Source: Roseiarcus sp963798015 (lineage in GTDB: Bacteria > Pseudomonadota > Alphaproteobacteria > Rhizobiales > Beijerinckiaceae). Taken from it: DNA of 64,000 nucleotides. The stretch spans positions 1 through 64,000 of the forward strand of contig CAWCSA010000018.1 of the NCBI GenBank assembly GCA_963798015.1. Reading direction: 5' to 3'. The position numbers and the translations under genes are program-made. Under the pieces are notes generated by a model. The model searched no databases. It had not been told where the DNA came from and saw only the letters and a list, made by a program, of their open reading frames with translations. Shown piece by piece: positions 8,517 through 17,335 of this stretch (its first letter is position 1; each line of letters starts with the position of its first letter).

Positions 8517-8777
8517 TTAGAACCGGCGACCACGACGAGGGCTCGCGGACGCACCCACAGCGCGGAGTAGGGGTAGAACTAGACCCGCAGGCATGTTGCC
8601 ACTTCCGATCTCTCTGAGCCACGCAGCGGATTCGATCCATGCCTTCGCGGCAGGCTCATCTTTGAAGCCGGTAACGTCCATCGGAGCGCCACTGGGAAGC
8701 GTCACCTGGACGTGCCAGCAGCGTTGAGTTTTGTCTTGGACTACCTTAAGTGCGATAGGCCGATCAGACTTTTGCAT
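8517..8777 (-). CDS. Small conserved hypothetical protein
   Basis: 86 residues, MQKSDRPIALKVVQDKTQRC and then WHVQVTLPSGAPMDVTGF and EPAAKAWIESAAWL. The pattern of a short beta-hairpin segment followed by a helix ending in W resembles small Hyphomicrobiales proteins of about 60-80 residues with no known function. The C-terminal 25 residues are low complexity and may be read past the normal end. Same strand as its neighbours 7924 and 8883. Confidence 0.55.
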   Translation of the reverse strand: MQKSDRPIALKVVQDKTQRCWHVQVTLPSGAPMDVTGFKDEPAAKAWIESAAWLREIGSGNMPAGLVLPLLRAVGASASPRRGRRF

Positions 8778-8882
8778 GTTCGCACTATGTCGCGGTCGCG
8801 ACGGTCGCGCCAGGGGGCCAAATCGTGGGGCGGGAACGGAACGATCCGCTGCCTCATCATCCTGAGGCTGGCGGAGGCGAAC

Positions 8883-9230
8883 TCATAAGGGCTTGCTGCT
8901 ACGCCTCATTTCGCTTGGCAAGGCATTGAGTAGGTCTCGCCTCAACTTGGAGGCGTATTCAATGCGTAGACTTTGAGTTTGTTCGAGTCGAACGAGCGCG
9001 TCACGGTAGGCGGTTGCGTCGAGTCCGACTGCCAAAAGGTTGGCGATCAACTCTGTCTGTTGCGCGATAAGCCGGTCGCCGTCAATCACATGCTGCTCCG
9101 CACGCTCGAGCGCGCGAGCCACTCTCATCTCCCGGTCCGCAATGCCAAGCATAATTCCGATGAGGCCCACCAACAGAAGCGATTCCGCGCGCTCTTCCTG
9201 CAGAGCGCACGAAATTTGGTCATCCGGCAA
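8883..9230 (-). CDS. Small conserved hypothetical helical protein
   Basis: 115 residues. The central part REMRVARALERAEQHVIDGD and the following RLIAQQTELIANLLAVGLD ... LVRLEQTQSLRIEYASKLRR form an amphipathic helical hairpin. This 'hypothetical, Q-rich helix' type occurs in many copies in alphaproteobacterial genomes. No enzyme motif is seen, and function is unknown. Start MPDDQISCALQ at 9230; an internal Met at about 9160 is possible because the first 25 residues are less typical. Confidence 0.6.
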   Translation of the reverse strand: MPDDQISCALQEERAESLLLVGLIGIMLGIADREMRVARALERAEQHVIDGDRLIAQQTELIANLLAVGLDATAYRDALVRLEQTQSLRIEYASKLRRDLLNALPSEMRRSSKPL

Positions 9231-9269
9231 TTGACATAATTGGGGTATCCCGAATCGCCCAGCCCGCCA

Positions 9270-9315
9270 CGAAAAAGCCCCGCGGAAGCCAGGGGGCCCG
9301 CGGGCTTTATTTTGA
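9270..9315. terminator. Bidirectional hairpin terminator
   Basis: AAAGCCCCGCGG ... CCCGCGGGCTTT forms a strong GC stem with A-rich and T-rich flanks on either side, so it can stop transcription from both directions. It lies downstream of the small minus-strand gene at 9395-9598. Confidence 0.7.
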
Positions 9316-9394
9316 AAGCAGGTCCTTCGATCCCGTCAGCGGTTCACGCTATCGGCACCCGCGAGCGCGAAAGGACCACTCACAACCGGCCTCG

Positions 9395-9598
9395 CTATTG
9401 GGGCTTGGGCGTGGCCCAATTTGCGTGAGGCGCGGACGACAGGTTGGCTAACGCTATGAGCCCAAGCGCCGCGCGGCAGCCGTCACACCGACGGCACGCA
9501 TTTATCGAGGCGAACACGAAAAACTGACCCTGCGCACACCGGGTTGTGAGTGCAGGCGAGGCGACGATGAGCGCCGCGATGATCAATGTTGGCCTCAT
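9395..9598 (-). CDS. Possible small secreted protein
   Basis: 67 residues, MRPTLIIAALIVASPALTTRC and so on. The N-terminus is a plausible Sec signal (hydrophobic core IIAALIVA). The mature part has five cysteines including CRRCDGC, suggesting disulphide or metal binding. It is followed by the hairpin terminator at 9270-9315. No family is recognised, and the gene is short enough to be chance. Confidence 0.35.
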   Translation of the reverse strand: MRPTLIIAALIVASPALTTRCAQGQFFVFASINACRRCDGCRAALGLIALANLSSAPHANWATPKPQ

Positions 9599-9776
9599 GA
9601 AGGAAGGCCGATTTTCCATTCGAAACAAAACAACTCATGGTTACGCCTGCGTTTCTGGCGTCGCAAATGGGGCGCTCTCTCGGGGCGACCGTAACTTCAA
9701 CAGTCGCAATACGATGAAAATTAACTACAATCAGACATAAAACGGTCAGGAATTTAGGTAAGCATAGACAATATAT

Positions 9777-10679
9777 TTGTGGGTTACGAAGCGACGGGTG
9801 AGTTGGGTGCAGCGTTTGGATATTTGCGCTCGGTCCAGAATTCTGGGTCCTTTGGCGGCGGCGGCGGTAAGCTTTGTCGTTCTTGACCTCCACGGAGACG
9901 AGGCGCCGGCGCAGAGCGTCGGATGTGGTCGCTGCGGTACGCCAACCGTAAGTCCAACAATGGCGCTGCCGGTTCCTCTGAGGGCGACCTTCGAACGCCC
10001 AGAGCGAAGATGGGCGCTAGGGACGTCGCTGCGGGTACCGGCCAGGCGCGAAACCCGGGGGGCTTATATGGTCTGCGTGCGCACGTGTGACGGCAGCTTT
10101 TTTCCCGTTTCCTATTCTGGAGGCCGCACGGACACCCTGGGGGAAGTCTGCCAAGCCTTGTGTCCCAATGCCGAGATGGCGCTCTACTCGTTCCCGTTTG
10201 GTGGAACGATTGAGGAGGCCACGTCCGCGTCAGGCCAGCCATACTCGAATCTGCCCAGCGCTGGCAGATTCGAGAAGAGCTTCGACCCGAATTGCTCTTG
10301 TCGGCGGCCCGGAGAGAGCTGGGCCGAAGCCCTCGCTGCCGCCGAAGCGAAATACGGGCGCAGCCATGAGATTGCAGTTTCCATCGAGGCCGCTGAACGG
10401 ATGTCGCGGCCCGTTCAAGATCCTGCGCCGACACCAACTGACGCCCCCGGTCAAAACCTCTCCCCTTCTGGTCAGCCCCCGCCCCGTCTCGACGCTAACG
10501 GCGTCGACATGTCACTTAGTGCCGCGACTGCGACGATCAGCCGCGAGAGCTCAGGCATTTTTCGCGACGAAGTCGGGCAACGCCCAACGAGCTACGACCT
10601 GAAGCAGGGGCAGACGATCGAAGAAACCGCCCCAGACGGATCCATTCGGCGGGTCCGCCTCCTCCCTTCAACCTTCTGA
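9777..10679 (+). CDS. DUF2865 domain-containing secreted protein
   Basis: About 290-300 residues. The N-terminus holds a hydrophobic signal (ILGPLAAAAVSFVVLDL) with a probable cleavage near EAPAQS. The DUF2865 core follows: AYMVCVRTCDGSFFPVSYSG, VCQALCPNAEMALYSF, GQPYSNLPSAGRF and CSCRRPGESW, with the cysteine pattern of the family. The C-terminus is Pro-rich and disordered. The function of DUF2865 is unknown; it is a periplasmic or envelope protein restricted mainly to Hyphomicrobiales. The first possible start is a TTG at 9777; GTG codons at 9798 and 9807 are equally good. Confidence 0.85.
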   Translation: MWVTKRRVSWVQRLDICARSRILGPLAAAAVSFVVLDLHGDEAPAQSVGCGRCGTPTVSPTMALPVPLRATFERPERRWALGTSLRVPARRETRGAYMVCVRTCDGSFFPVSYSGGRTDTLGEVCQALCPNAEMALYSFPFGGTIEEATSASGQPYSNLPSAGRFEKSFDPNCSCRRPGESWAEALAAAEAKYGRSHEIAVSIEAAERMSRPVQDPAPTPTDAPGQNLSPSGQPPPRLDANGVDMSLSAATATISRESSGIFRDEVGQRPTSYDLKQGQTIEETAPDGSIRRVRLLPSTF

Positions 10680-11388
10680 CCCCTTGCCGGAGATGCCACG
10701 AGCTTCCGGAGAGGGCGGCCGAAGCCGCGTCCCGGCGATCCCCCGGCTTGGCGGGGCCCTTCACAAGCGCGGTTTCTGGTGTATGCGGTCCAATCTATGG
10801 CTCCGGCCGGCTTCGCAGTTCAACGAAGCCCGTTCCCTTTGCCAATCCCGCCGCGCTATGGAAACGGCCGTAATCACTACCGCTGTCCCGAAGGCCACCA
10901 ACAAAGCGATCATCATGGCGGTGATCGCGACAACGGTTTCGGTCAGCAAGGTTCACCCGGTCATGTCTATGCGCAGAGAACTCCGTAGGGCTGAGCCCTT
11001 TAAAATTGTTTGAACCGAGGCGACGAACGCCCCAGATGGTTAAGCGGGCATTGATAGGAACCCCGCCAGCGGCGCTCCGGCTCGGGGTAGGGCAGAGAGG
11101 TCGGTCGGGTCCGGCGAGGCGGTCAGGTGGTCTTCCTATGGACTTGGCTAAACCGTCGACAGCCTTAGGATCACGGTCACTGTAGGCCCGCGCCCGCGCC
11201 CGCTTTCGGCGCGAATTGGGGGATGCGGGAGGGACAGGGCGGGGGGCCGGCTGCCCCTTCTGACGAGCGTCGTCTCGCGCTGCCCGAAGCCGGTGCGAGA
11301 TATAGCTGACGCCCGTCACGCGGAACATAAGCGTCGATTGTCACGTTTCTTGTCTACACAATCAAGCACCGTCTTTGAGGCAAGGACC
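10680..11388. other. Intergenic region, possible short ORFs only
   Basis: No recognised gene over about 700 bp. A minus-strand frame at 10761-10949 (TTG start, LTETVVAITAMMIALLVAFG) could encode a single-span membrane peptide of 62 residues. A Pro/Arg-rich frame on the same strand looks like a shadow. Confidence 0.3.
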
Positions 11389-11547
11389 ATGTTATCGCTG
11401 CTCGTAGACCACCCTCCAATGTTCGTCGCAGGCGAAATCGCGCTTGGTCTATCGCTTGCCTTATTCATCCGCGCATCAGTCGTCGCGATTGCCGACAGAG
11501 CGTCTGAAGGTCATCGATCGCGCGAAACCCGCCATTTCCAACGATAG
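11389..11547 (+). CDS. Possible small membrane protein
   Basis: 52 residues, MLSLLVDHPPMFVAGEIALG followed by LSLALFIRASVVAIAD, giving one hydrophobic helix and a charged tail. An AAGGA ribosome binding site lies directly before the ATG (GCAAGGACCATG). No homologue is recognised; coding status rests on the RBS and the membrane segment. Confidence 0.4.
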   Translation: MLSLLVDHPPMFVAGEIALGLSLALFIRASVVAIADRASEGHRSRETRHFQR

Positions 11548-11643
11548 GTGAGTTGGTCGCGCCGCGGCTGAGGGACCACGGGCGGGACGATAGTTGTCAT
11601 GCGGCGCCGTCGTAAGCGCCTTTCTGCTGATGGGAGTAGTTCG

Positions 11644-11958
11644 ATGGGAATGCAGTTCGTGAAGAACTTCCTATTCAAAGCCGACGATGTTGCGCCGATC
11701 GCATACTCGCCAGGCTCGGAGTTGGCCGACTTGAGCGGCCGCATTTGCGTGCTTGCCTCGGAGGGACGGGAAGGAGCCGTGGCTCGTGCAGATAAGCTTT
11801 ATTCCTGCGAGGATGCGAGGCTCGTGGCAAGCGATCTTAACCGAGAGTGGCCGAGCGTCAAGCATTGGGCGGCTCCGGCGACCGCCGACGAATTAAAGGC
11901 CCACCCAGTCCAGGCAGCGCGCTTGATAAGCTCGATCAGTTCGCGCCGCGCCGCTTGA
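11644..11958 (+). CDS. Hypothetical protein
   Basis: 104 residues from MGMQFVKNFLFKADDVAPIA, preceded by a GGGAG ribosome binding site. The composition is normal for a soluble protein, with no motif recognised. It ends just before the IS630 element at 12014, whose insertion may have altered its 3' end. Confidence 0.4.
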   Translation: MGMQFVKNFLFKADDVAPIAYSPGSELADLSGRICVLASEGREGAVARADKLYSCEDARLVASDLNREWPSVKHWAAPATADELKAHPVQAARLISSISSRRAA

Positions 11959-12013
11959 GGTAGGCCGCGGCCCAAGCGTCCCGCCTGCGCGTAGTGCCAA
12001 GCGCCGTCTCCTG

Positions 12014-13147
12014 ACCTAAGCAGATTCCGCGGGCTTGACCAACGAATGTCGATTGTGATTCTGTGTTTGCGGTGGTTCGTGGGAGCGAGGCATGGCGGGC
12101 AAATCTCGTGTAACGGCGGATGACGATGGTCGTAAGGCGCTCGAAGCGTTAGCGCGTTCACGCGACCGCGGCGAGGCGGATCGGGCGCGCGCGGTATTGC
12201 TGACGGTGTCGGGTTGGACCAGCCCGCGCATCGCGGAAGCCTTCGGCGTGCGTGAGGACACGGTTCGGCTGTGGCGCAGCTGGTTCGCCAACGGCGGCGT
12301 CGAGGCGTTGAAGGCGACCGTGGCGCCCGGCCCGGCGCCTGCGAAGACCGAGGCCGCGCTGCGCGTCGTCGCGCCTCTGCTGGAGGCTCCCGTCGCCAAT
12401 CGGCCCAATTGACGATCGCGCGCCTGATCACCGAGATCGAGGCGCGCGAGGGTGTGAGGATCGGCCGATCACAACTATCCAAGGCCCTGCGAAAAAAAAC
12501 TTCCGCTGGCGGCGGCCCCGGCACACGCTGAAAGGCCGCCAGATCGCCGGCGAGGTCGACCGCGTGGGGCTGCGCCTTCAGTTGCGCAAGGCCCAGGCCG
12601 AGGCCGGCGACATCGTTCTGCTTTATGGCGACGAGAGCGAGGCGTTGACACACCCTTATCTGGCGCGCGCCTGGGCCAAGCGCGGCGCCGACTTGCGCGT
12701 GCCGGCGCCGGGACAGGCCAAAAAGGTGGCGATCATCGGCTCGCTCAATCATGTCACGCGCCAACTGTGCGTCCACACGAGCCCGACCAAGCGCTCCAGC
12801 GACTTATCGCTCACCTGGAGCAACTCGACCATCTCTACGGCCCAACCAGGACAAGCGAGGAAGCCGGTCGTGCTCGTCGAGGACAACGGGCCGATCCATG
12901 TCAGCAAGCTCACCCTCAAGGCCCTCGAAGCGCGCAAGCACTGGCTGACTGTCGAGTGGCTGCCAAAATACGCACCCGAACTCAATGACATCGAAGTGGT
13001 CTGGCGCGATCTCAAGGCGCACCATCTGGCCCATCAGACCTTCACCAACGACGACGATCTCGATCCCGCCATCCACGCAGCCGCGCGGGCCCTAAACAAA
13101 GAGCGATCCATCGATCCGTTGGTCAATCGGAGAATCTCTGCTTAGGT
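12014..13147 (+). mobile_element. IS630-family element, decayed
   Basis: Ends are inverted repeats: left ACCTAAGCAGATTCCGCGG and TTGACCAACG, right (reverse) ACCTAAGCAGAGATTCTCCG and TTGACCAACG. The TA at each end (12017-12018 and 13143-13144) suits the TA target of the family. It holds one transposase gene with several frame changes. Confidence 0.85.
12092..13145 (+). pseudogene. IS630-family transposase, frameshifted
   Basis: Recognisable as an IS630/Tc1-type DDE transposase. The N-terminal HTH (GWTSPRIAEAFGVREDTVRLW) is followed by IARLITEIEAREGVRIGRSQ, FRWRRPRHTLKG, the first Asp in LLYGDESEALTHP, the second in LVEDNGPIHVSK, and the Glu-containing LPKYAPELNDIEVVWRDLK. Frame changes occur near 12408, at an A8 run (12492-12499), and as a compensating pair between about 12805 and 12845. 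The A8 site could be a genuine -1 slippage site; the others look like decay. Confidence 0.85.
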
Positions 13148-13195
13148 CCGGTTGAGACGGCGATCGACGTGATCGTCGGCGGACCGCCCTGTCAG
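13148..13195 (+). pseudogene. Trace of a DNA cytosine methyltransferase (motif IV)
   Basis: The frame immediately after the IS630 end reads ETAIDVIVGGPPCQA, the signature of C5-cytosine methyltransferase motif IV with the catalytic Cys of PCQ. It then changes to unrelated sequence. About 15 codons survive, consistent with the IS having landed in, or been recombined next to, a dcm-type gene. The match is short but specific. Confidence 0.4.
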
Positions 13196-13429
13196 GCCAA
13201 GCCCGGCATTCTTCGGGCCTCTGCGGGCGCGGGGATTGGAGACCAACGGAACCTGGAGGGCGATAGTGGTTTTGCGCGCCCGGTCTCCAATGCCGATCTT
13301 CCAATCTCCGGAAATTGCCAGGGCGGCAGCCGAGACCGGTTTGTGTTCGAGCTGCGACGTACCGACGCGATTCCCGCGCGTTTGCTTTCGGTTTTGCTGC
13401 TTGGCCCGGTCCGGAGCAGAAACTGCGGA

Positions 13430-16105
13430 TCAGACGACACGGAGCTGGGCTTCTAAACGCCCTAGCAGCGCTTGCGCTTCGGCGATCTCAGGCATTTCCT
13501 GCGTCGGCGAAAAGCCCTCGAGCGCCGGCACGAGGATGCCTTGCGCGCCGTCCCGCCGGCCGGTTGATTGGTAGAGCTTGGCTAGTGAGAGCGAGGCGAG
13601 CAGCGCGTAGCCCCGCGCGCCTTGTGCGTTCGCGACGGCGAGGGCGGATTGAAAGGCTTCCTCGGCCGGAATGGCTTCGCCAAGCGATCGCATCAACAAA
13701 AGATCACCGCGGAGCCGATAAAGATATGGGTCGGTGTAGTGTTCCCCGGTCTTTTCCGCGATCGCCAATCCGGCATCGACCGCTTCTAGCGCGCTCTCTG
13801 GATCCGGTCGCATGGCCTCAAGCTCTGCCAGCAGGCCATAGAAAGAAGGCGCGCCGCTCTTGTTGCCTTGAGCAAGATAGGACGCCAGAGCCTGCTTGAG
13901 CCCGAGCGCGCCCGCGTCTGGATCGCCATCCTTGCCGCGAACCCAGTTCGCGTACAGCCGACCGAGGTCAGTGTAGGTCTTCAACTTTAGCTCTTCTGTC
14001 AACGCCAGCAGCGCGTCCACGGTCAGTCGGGTGGCGGTGATATGGCCGCGCCGACTTTCAAGAACCGTCTTGAAGAAGAGCGCGCTGGCGATGGACGCGG
14101 CATGACCCAACTCTGTGGCGCGTCGATTCAACTCGTCACTGAGCCGGCGGGCTCTTTCGAGCTCCCCCAGATGCCATTGCGTCAACGCGAGGAAGTTCGT
14201 CGCGCTCACCTGCGTGTCATTGCCGAACCGGAAAAGCGTTTCTCGGTCTCGCTCACGGATATAGTCACCCAATGTGCGCTCGAGCGCCGTCCGCGCTGCT
14301 TGCAGGTCGCCCAGTAAAAGCGAGACAAAACCGAGAACGCGGCAAGCGACGCCAGCTTCCGTGGGGCGTCCCTCAGCTTCAGCTTCACGAAGAAAAGCCT
14401 CGGCTTCCGCGTGCGCCTGGCGATGTTCGCCTCGCATGAAGCTCGTTAGACATTCGGCGTAATAGGCTACGAAACGCGGAGCCGGTTCATCCGTCGGCCC
14501 GGCGAATTGGCCGGCGCGGGCGTAGGCCGCGCTCATCTCCTCGGCGGCAAAACCTTTCAGCCACATGGCCGCATGCCCGTAGTCCGTATGCAACTTCAGA
14601 CGCCGCTCGGAGAGAGCCGGATCTCTCGCCTCGGGACGTTCTCGCTCCGCTTCATCGGCAAGCGCGATAGCTTTGCCAAGATGCGCCGTCGCCTCCTTGA
14701 AGGCCGAACGGCGCAGTGCGTCCTCCCCGGCGTTCCCCCACCACTCGATCGCCAGATTTGTGACGCCGGCCGCAGTGAAATGATGAGCGATCGCCTCCGG
14801 CTCCGATTGAGCAGCGATCAGCGCCGCGGCAGCGCGTCTGTGCAGTGTCTGACGACGGCTTCTCAAAAGGCCCTCGTAGGCCGCGTCTCGAATCAGCGCA
14901 TGCTTGAATCGATAGCTCGCCTCCGGGGGCGTTCCCTCGACGAAGAGAAGGGCTGCATCTACGAGACGCGTTAGGGCGGATTGAAGCGAGGTTTCGTCGA
15001 GCCCTTCATAGGGAGGCTCCGAGTTCGTCGCGACGTCACGCAGAAGGGGGTAGGAGAAACTTCGCCCGAGCACCGCGCCGATCTGCGCCACCTCCCGCGC
15101 CCGGCCGAGCCGGTCAAGCCGCGCCGCCAGCGACTGGCGCAGGGTCGGCGGAATCGCCTGCGCGCCTCTCCGCTCGCCGCGCTCGAGAATGAGCTGCGTC
15201 ACCTCCTCGATGAAAAGCGGAACGCCGCCGGCGCGCTCGCTAACGCGCCTCTTCACATCCGTGGACAGCGTGCGGAGAGACGCGAGTTCGGCGATCATGC
15301 GCTGAACCTGCACCTCGTCGAGCGGCGCCAGCGAAATGACTTTGTGATGGGGCCGTACACCCCACGGCGGCCGGAATTCAGGCCGCGCCGTCGCAAGGAT
15401 GAAGATTGGCGCTTGCGCGTTACCCTCGATCATCGCCTGCACGAGATCGACCGACGTCGGGTCGAACCACTGCAAGTCTTCAAAGACAAGGACCAAGGGT
15501 TGGTTGCGGGAGCCGGCGACCGCCCATTCGACCATAGCGGTCAATTGGCCGCGTCGGATTTCCTCAGACGAAAGGCTGAGCAGGCGCTCAGGCGGGACAG
15601 GAATGCCGACCATCGGCGCAAGGAGCGGCGCGAGTTTGCCGGAGTTGAGGTTGGCGTCGGAGAGAAGCGATTCAAGCTCGGCCAGCCGCCGCTCGGGCGC
15701 CGCTTCGGGACCTCCGAACCTCACCCGCCCCCATTGGAGGACAGGATGTAGCGGCGTGTTCTGCAATAGCTGCGACGAACTCCACTCGACCCAGGTGTGC
15801 CGCCTACCGGCCAGCTGGCTCCGAAACTCTTCAACCAGCCGGGACTTGCCGATGCCGGGTTCGCCAGCGATCTGGACGAACTGACCCTCGCCCGCAAGAG
15901 CGCATTCCGCACAACGAGCCAGGACACCGAGCTCGCTCTCGCGGCCGACGAAAGGGGTGAGAAGCTCGACTTGTCTCCGGCGTCGTCCGCCGCTTATCCG
16001 CAGTATGCGGTAGAGATTCACGGGCGCACGGGCGCCCTGAACGGGTGGCGCTGATGCGAGCGGTGACGATTGAGGGCTTGATCGCCAAGGCTCAGGTCGC
16101 CGCAA
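13430..16105 (-). CDS. AAA ATPase/TPR signalling protein, probably a cyclase-type protein missing its N-terminus
   Basis: Long ATPase with TPR-like repeats. LTPFVGRESELGVL opens the AAA_16 domain; the P-loop is AGEPGIGKSRL (about residues 80-90) and Walker B is LVLVFEDLQWFDP (about 205-217). The rest is helical repeats (LGDLQAARTALERTL, YLYRLRGDLLLM). In relatives this part follows a class III adenylate/guanylate cyclase domain that ends in a stretch like RAPVNLYRILRISGG, which is present here at residues 24-38. The cyclase domain itself is absent: upstream of about 16045 the DNA belongs to a plus-strand gene. It is therefore probably a 5'-truncated gene with uncertain expression and start. 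It could also have been re-started as a stand-alone ATPase. Confidence 0.75.
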   Translation of the reverse strand: MRRPEPWRSSPQSSPLASAPPVQGARAPVNLYRILRISGGRRRRQVELLTPFVGRESELGVLARCAECALAGEGQFVQIAGEPGIGKSRLVEEFRSQLAGRRHTWVEWSSSQLLQNTPLHPVLQWGRVRFGGPEAAPERRLAELESLLSDANLNSGKLAPLLAPMVGIPVPPERLLSLSSEEIRRGQLTAMVEWAVAGSRNQPLVLVFEDLQWFDPTSVDLVQAMIEGNAQAPIFILATARPEFRPPWGVRPHHKVISLAPLDEVQVQRMIAELASLRTLSTDVKRRVSERAGGVPLFIEEVTQLILERGERRGAQAIPPTLRQSLAARLDRLGRAREVAQIGAVLGRSFSYPLLRDVATNSEPPYEGLDETSLQSALTRLVDAALLFVEGTPPEASYRFKHALIRDAAYEGLLRSRRQTLHRRAAAALIAAQSEPEAIAHHFTAAGVTNLAIEWWGNAGEDALRRSAFKEATAHLGKAIALADEAERERPEARDPALSERRLKLHTDYGHAAMWLKGFAAEEMSAAYARAGQFAGPTDEPAPRFVAYYAECLTSFMRGEHRQAHAEAEAFLREAEAEGRPTEAGVACRVLGFVSLLLGDLQAARTALERTLGDYIRERDRETLFRFGNDTQVSATNFLALTQWHLGELERARRLSDELNRRATELGHAASIASALFFKTVLESRRGHITATRLTVDALLALTEELKLKTYTDLGRLYANWVRGKDGDPDAGALGLKQALASYLAQGNKSGAPSFYGLLAELEAMRPDPESALEAVDAGLAIAEKTGEHYTDPYLYRLRGDLLLMRSLGEAIPAEEAFQSALAVANAQGARGYALLASLSLAKLYQSTGRRDGAQGILVPALEGFSPTQEMPEIAEAQALLGRLEAQLRVV

Positions 16106-16233
16106 AAGTCTCCATAGAAGACGATGCGATGACAGACCGGATCCGCGAGGACATAAGACTGCACGGAGCCGATGACCATGTGTTCGCCGTCAGCCTGACG
16201 CGCGACCTTATCCGCATGGGAGCAACATTATGA
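16045..16233 (+). CDS. Small hypothetical protein, possibly 5'-truncated
   Basis: 62 residues, VALMRAVTIEGLIAKAQVAA then DDHVFAVSLTRDLIRMGA. This resembles the C-terminal half of short alphaproteobacterial proteins in which an 'IEGLxAKAxVA' helix precedes 'SLxRDLIRL'. The GTG start sits at the junction with the truncated ATPase, so the original 5' end may be lost. The stop overlaps the next start (ATGA at 16230), indicating an operon. Confidence 0.5.
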   Translation: MALMRAVTIEGLIAKAQVAAKVSIEDDAMTDRIREDIRLHGADDHVFAVSLTRDLIRMGATL

Positions 16234-16484
16234 CCACGACAACAGACCCTGCGGATTCATCGGTCCGCCGCGCATACTCGGAACTCGAATCGCCGATACG
16301 TGTGCTGGCTCACATGGCCGCCATCGCCAGGTTTTATGTGTGCGAGAACACTGTGGTCAGGGCGGGTCATGAGAATGAAGATGACCGGATGGTGACCGCG
16401 ATCGCGCACGTCGCGGAGATGGCCGAAGAGCTAAAAGCGCTTTACCATGCGGGCTTCGACAAAAGCATCAAAAACACCGACTGA
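16230..16484 (+). CDS. Small hypothetical protein
   Basis: 84 residues, MTTTTDPADSSVRRAYSELE with a regular helical core (IRVLAHMAAIARFYVCENTV; AIAHVAEMAEELKALYHAGF). Coupled to the gene before it by a 4-bp overlap and followed 15 bp later by a terminator. No family name is known to me; coding status is supported by the coupling and terminator. Confidence 0.6.
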   Translation: MTTTTDPADSSVRRAYSELESPIRVLAHMAAIARFYVCENTVVRAGHENEDDRMVTAIAHVAEMAEELKALYHAGFDKSIKNTD

Positions 16485-16499
16485 AATCTCACTCGGCGC

Positions 16500-16530
16500 G
16501 GGGGCGGCTTTCGGGCCGCCCTTTTCCTTT
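16500..16530 (+). terminator. Intrinsic terminator
   Basis: GGGGCGGCTTTCGGGCCGCC followed by CTTTTCCTTTT: a GC stem and a T-run, placed just after the 16230-16484 gene. Confidence 0.85.
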
Positions 16531-16732
16531 TGGCGGCTGTGTCGCTACCCGCCGACTGCCCCGCATGATAACCATCGTGTAGCCACGATGCGCCCGAAAG
16601 CGGCATCGTGGTCAGGGCCGCCAAGTTCTGCCCCCCAGCCTCTTGGCGGCCCGCTTCTCCAGGTCTGATTGATCATCAACCGTCGCGGCCTGTCTCGGGC
16701 AAAGCGCTACCTAATCGCCGAGGCGGGACAAT

Positions 16733-16758
16733 GGGGCGGCTTCGGCCGCCCTTTTCTG
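16733..16758 (+). terminator. Intrinsic terminator
   Basis: GGGGCGGCTTCGGCCGCCC followed by TTTTCT; nearly the same stem as those at 16500 and 17162. Confidence 0.75.
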
Positions 16759-16906
16759 CGCGCTCGCCCTCGCTATGCCTAGCCCATGGTCCCATTGCCA
16801 AGAGGGGCGAAGTGCGCAAGGCTTGTCGGCCATTCCTCGACTAACGGGGAATGTTGGACGGTTGAGCTTAGGTCCGTCCCAATTCAACCAACGGGAGCAC
16901 GCTCAA

Positions 16907-17107
16907 ATGGCAAAACATCCTGCGTCCGAGCATCACCACACCGCGGCCAGTCACCATCACGCAGCTGCGCATCACCACCACCAGGCCGACCATCACCACG
17001 TGCGCGGCGAACACGAGCAGGCGAAGCATCATGCAGCGGCCGCCAAGGAACATAGCGAGCTCGCGCACAAGCATTCCGAGACAGCCCACACGCATACTCA
17101 CGAATGA
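16907..17107 (+). CDS. Histidine-rich small protein
   Basis: 66 residues starting MAKHPASEHHHTAASHHHAA. Roughly a third of the residues are His, in HHH(H) clusters spaced by Ala, ending in THTHE. Such proteins are seen in several Hyphomicrobiales and are thought to bind or buffer divalent metals such as Ni or Zn, but no function is shown. No signal peptide is present, so it is probably cytoplasmic. It sits alone between two terminators (16733 and 17162), with its own transcription start presumably in 16760-16900. Confidence 0.75.
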   Translation: MAKHPASEHHHTAASHHHAAAHHHHQADHHHVRGEHEQAKHHAAAAKEHSELAHKHSETAHTHTHE

Positions 17108-17161
17108 GGTTTGACGGCCCCCGCAGGAGAACCACGCGGGGCTTTCTGCGGGAATCACGAC

Positions 17162-17190
17162 GGGGGCGGCTTTCGGGCCGCCCTTTCTTT
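17162..17190 (+). terminator. Intrinsic terminator
   Basis: GGGGGCGGCTTTCGGGCCGCC followed by CTTTCTTTTT, after the histidine-rich gene. The stem is identical over 19 bp to the one at 16500. Confidence 0.85.
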
Positions 17191-17265
17191 TTGGCTTGCC
17201 ACCAGGACGAGTTTGGTGTGCACTGCAACGCGCGGACGGGAAGCACCTCTCGTCCGTTGTAACCT

Positions 17266-17300
17266 CACCCCGCCCGCATCCCGTACGGGCGGGGCTTTTT
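17266..17300 (+). terminator. Hairpin with T-run
   Basis: CCCCGCCCGcatcccgtaCGGGCGGGG followed by CTTTTTA. A second plus-strand terminator 75 bp after the first, facing the minus-strand gene at 17336-17638. Confidence 0.75.
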
Positions 17301-17335
17301 ATGCGGCGCATAATATCCTTCGTCCGAGCGCACCT

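Noticed and set aside
14042..15751. Several plus-strand frames opposite the large ATPase
   Set aside because: They are shadows of the ATPase gene: Arg/Ala-rich, no motifs, and the opposite strand carries clear P-loop and repeat motifs.
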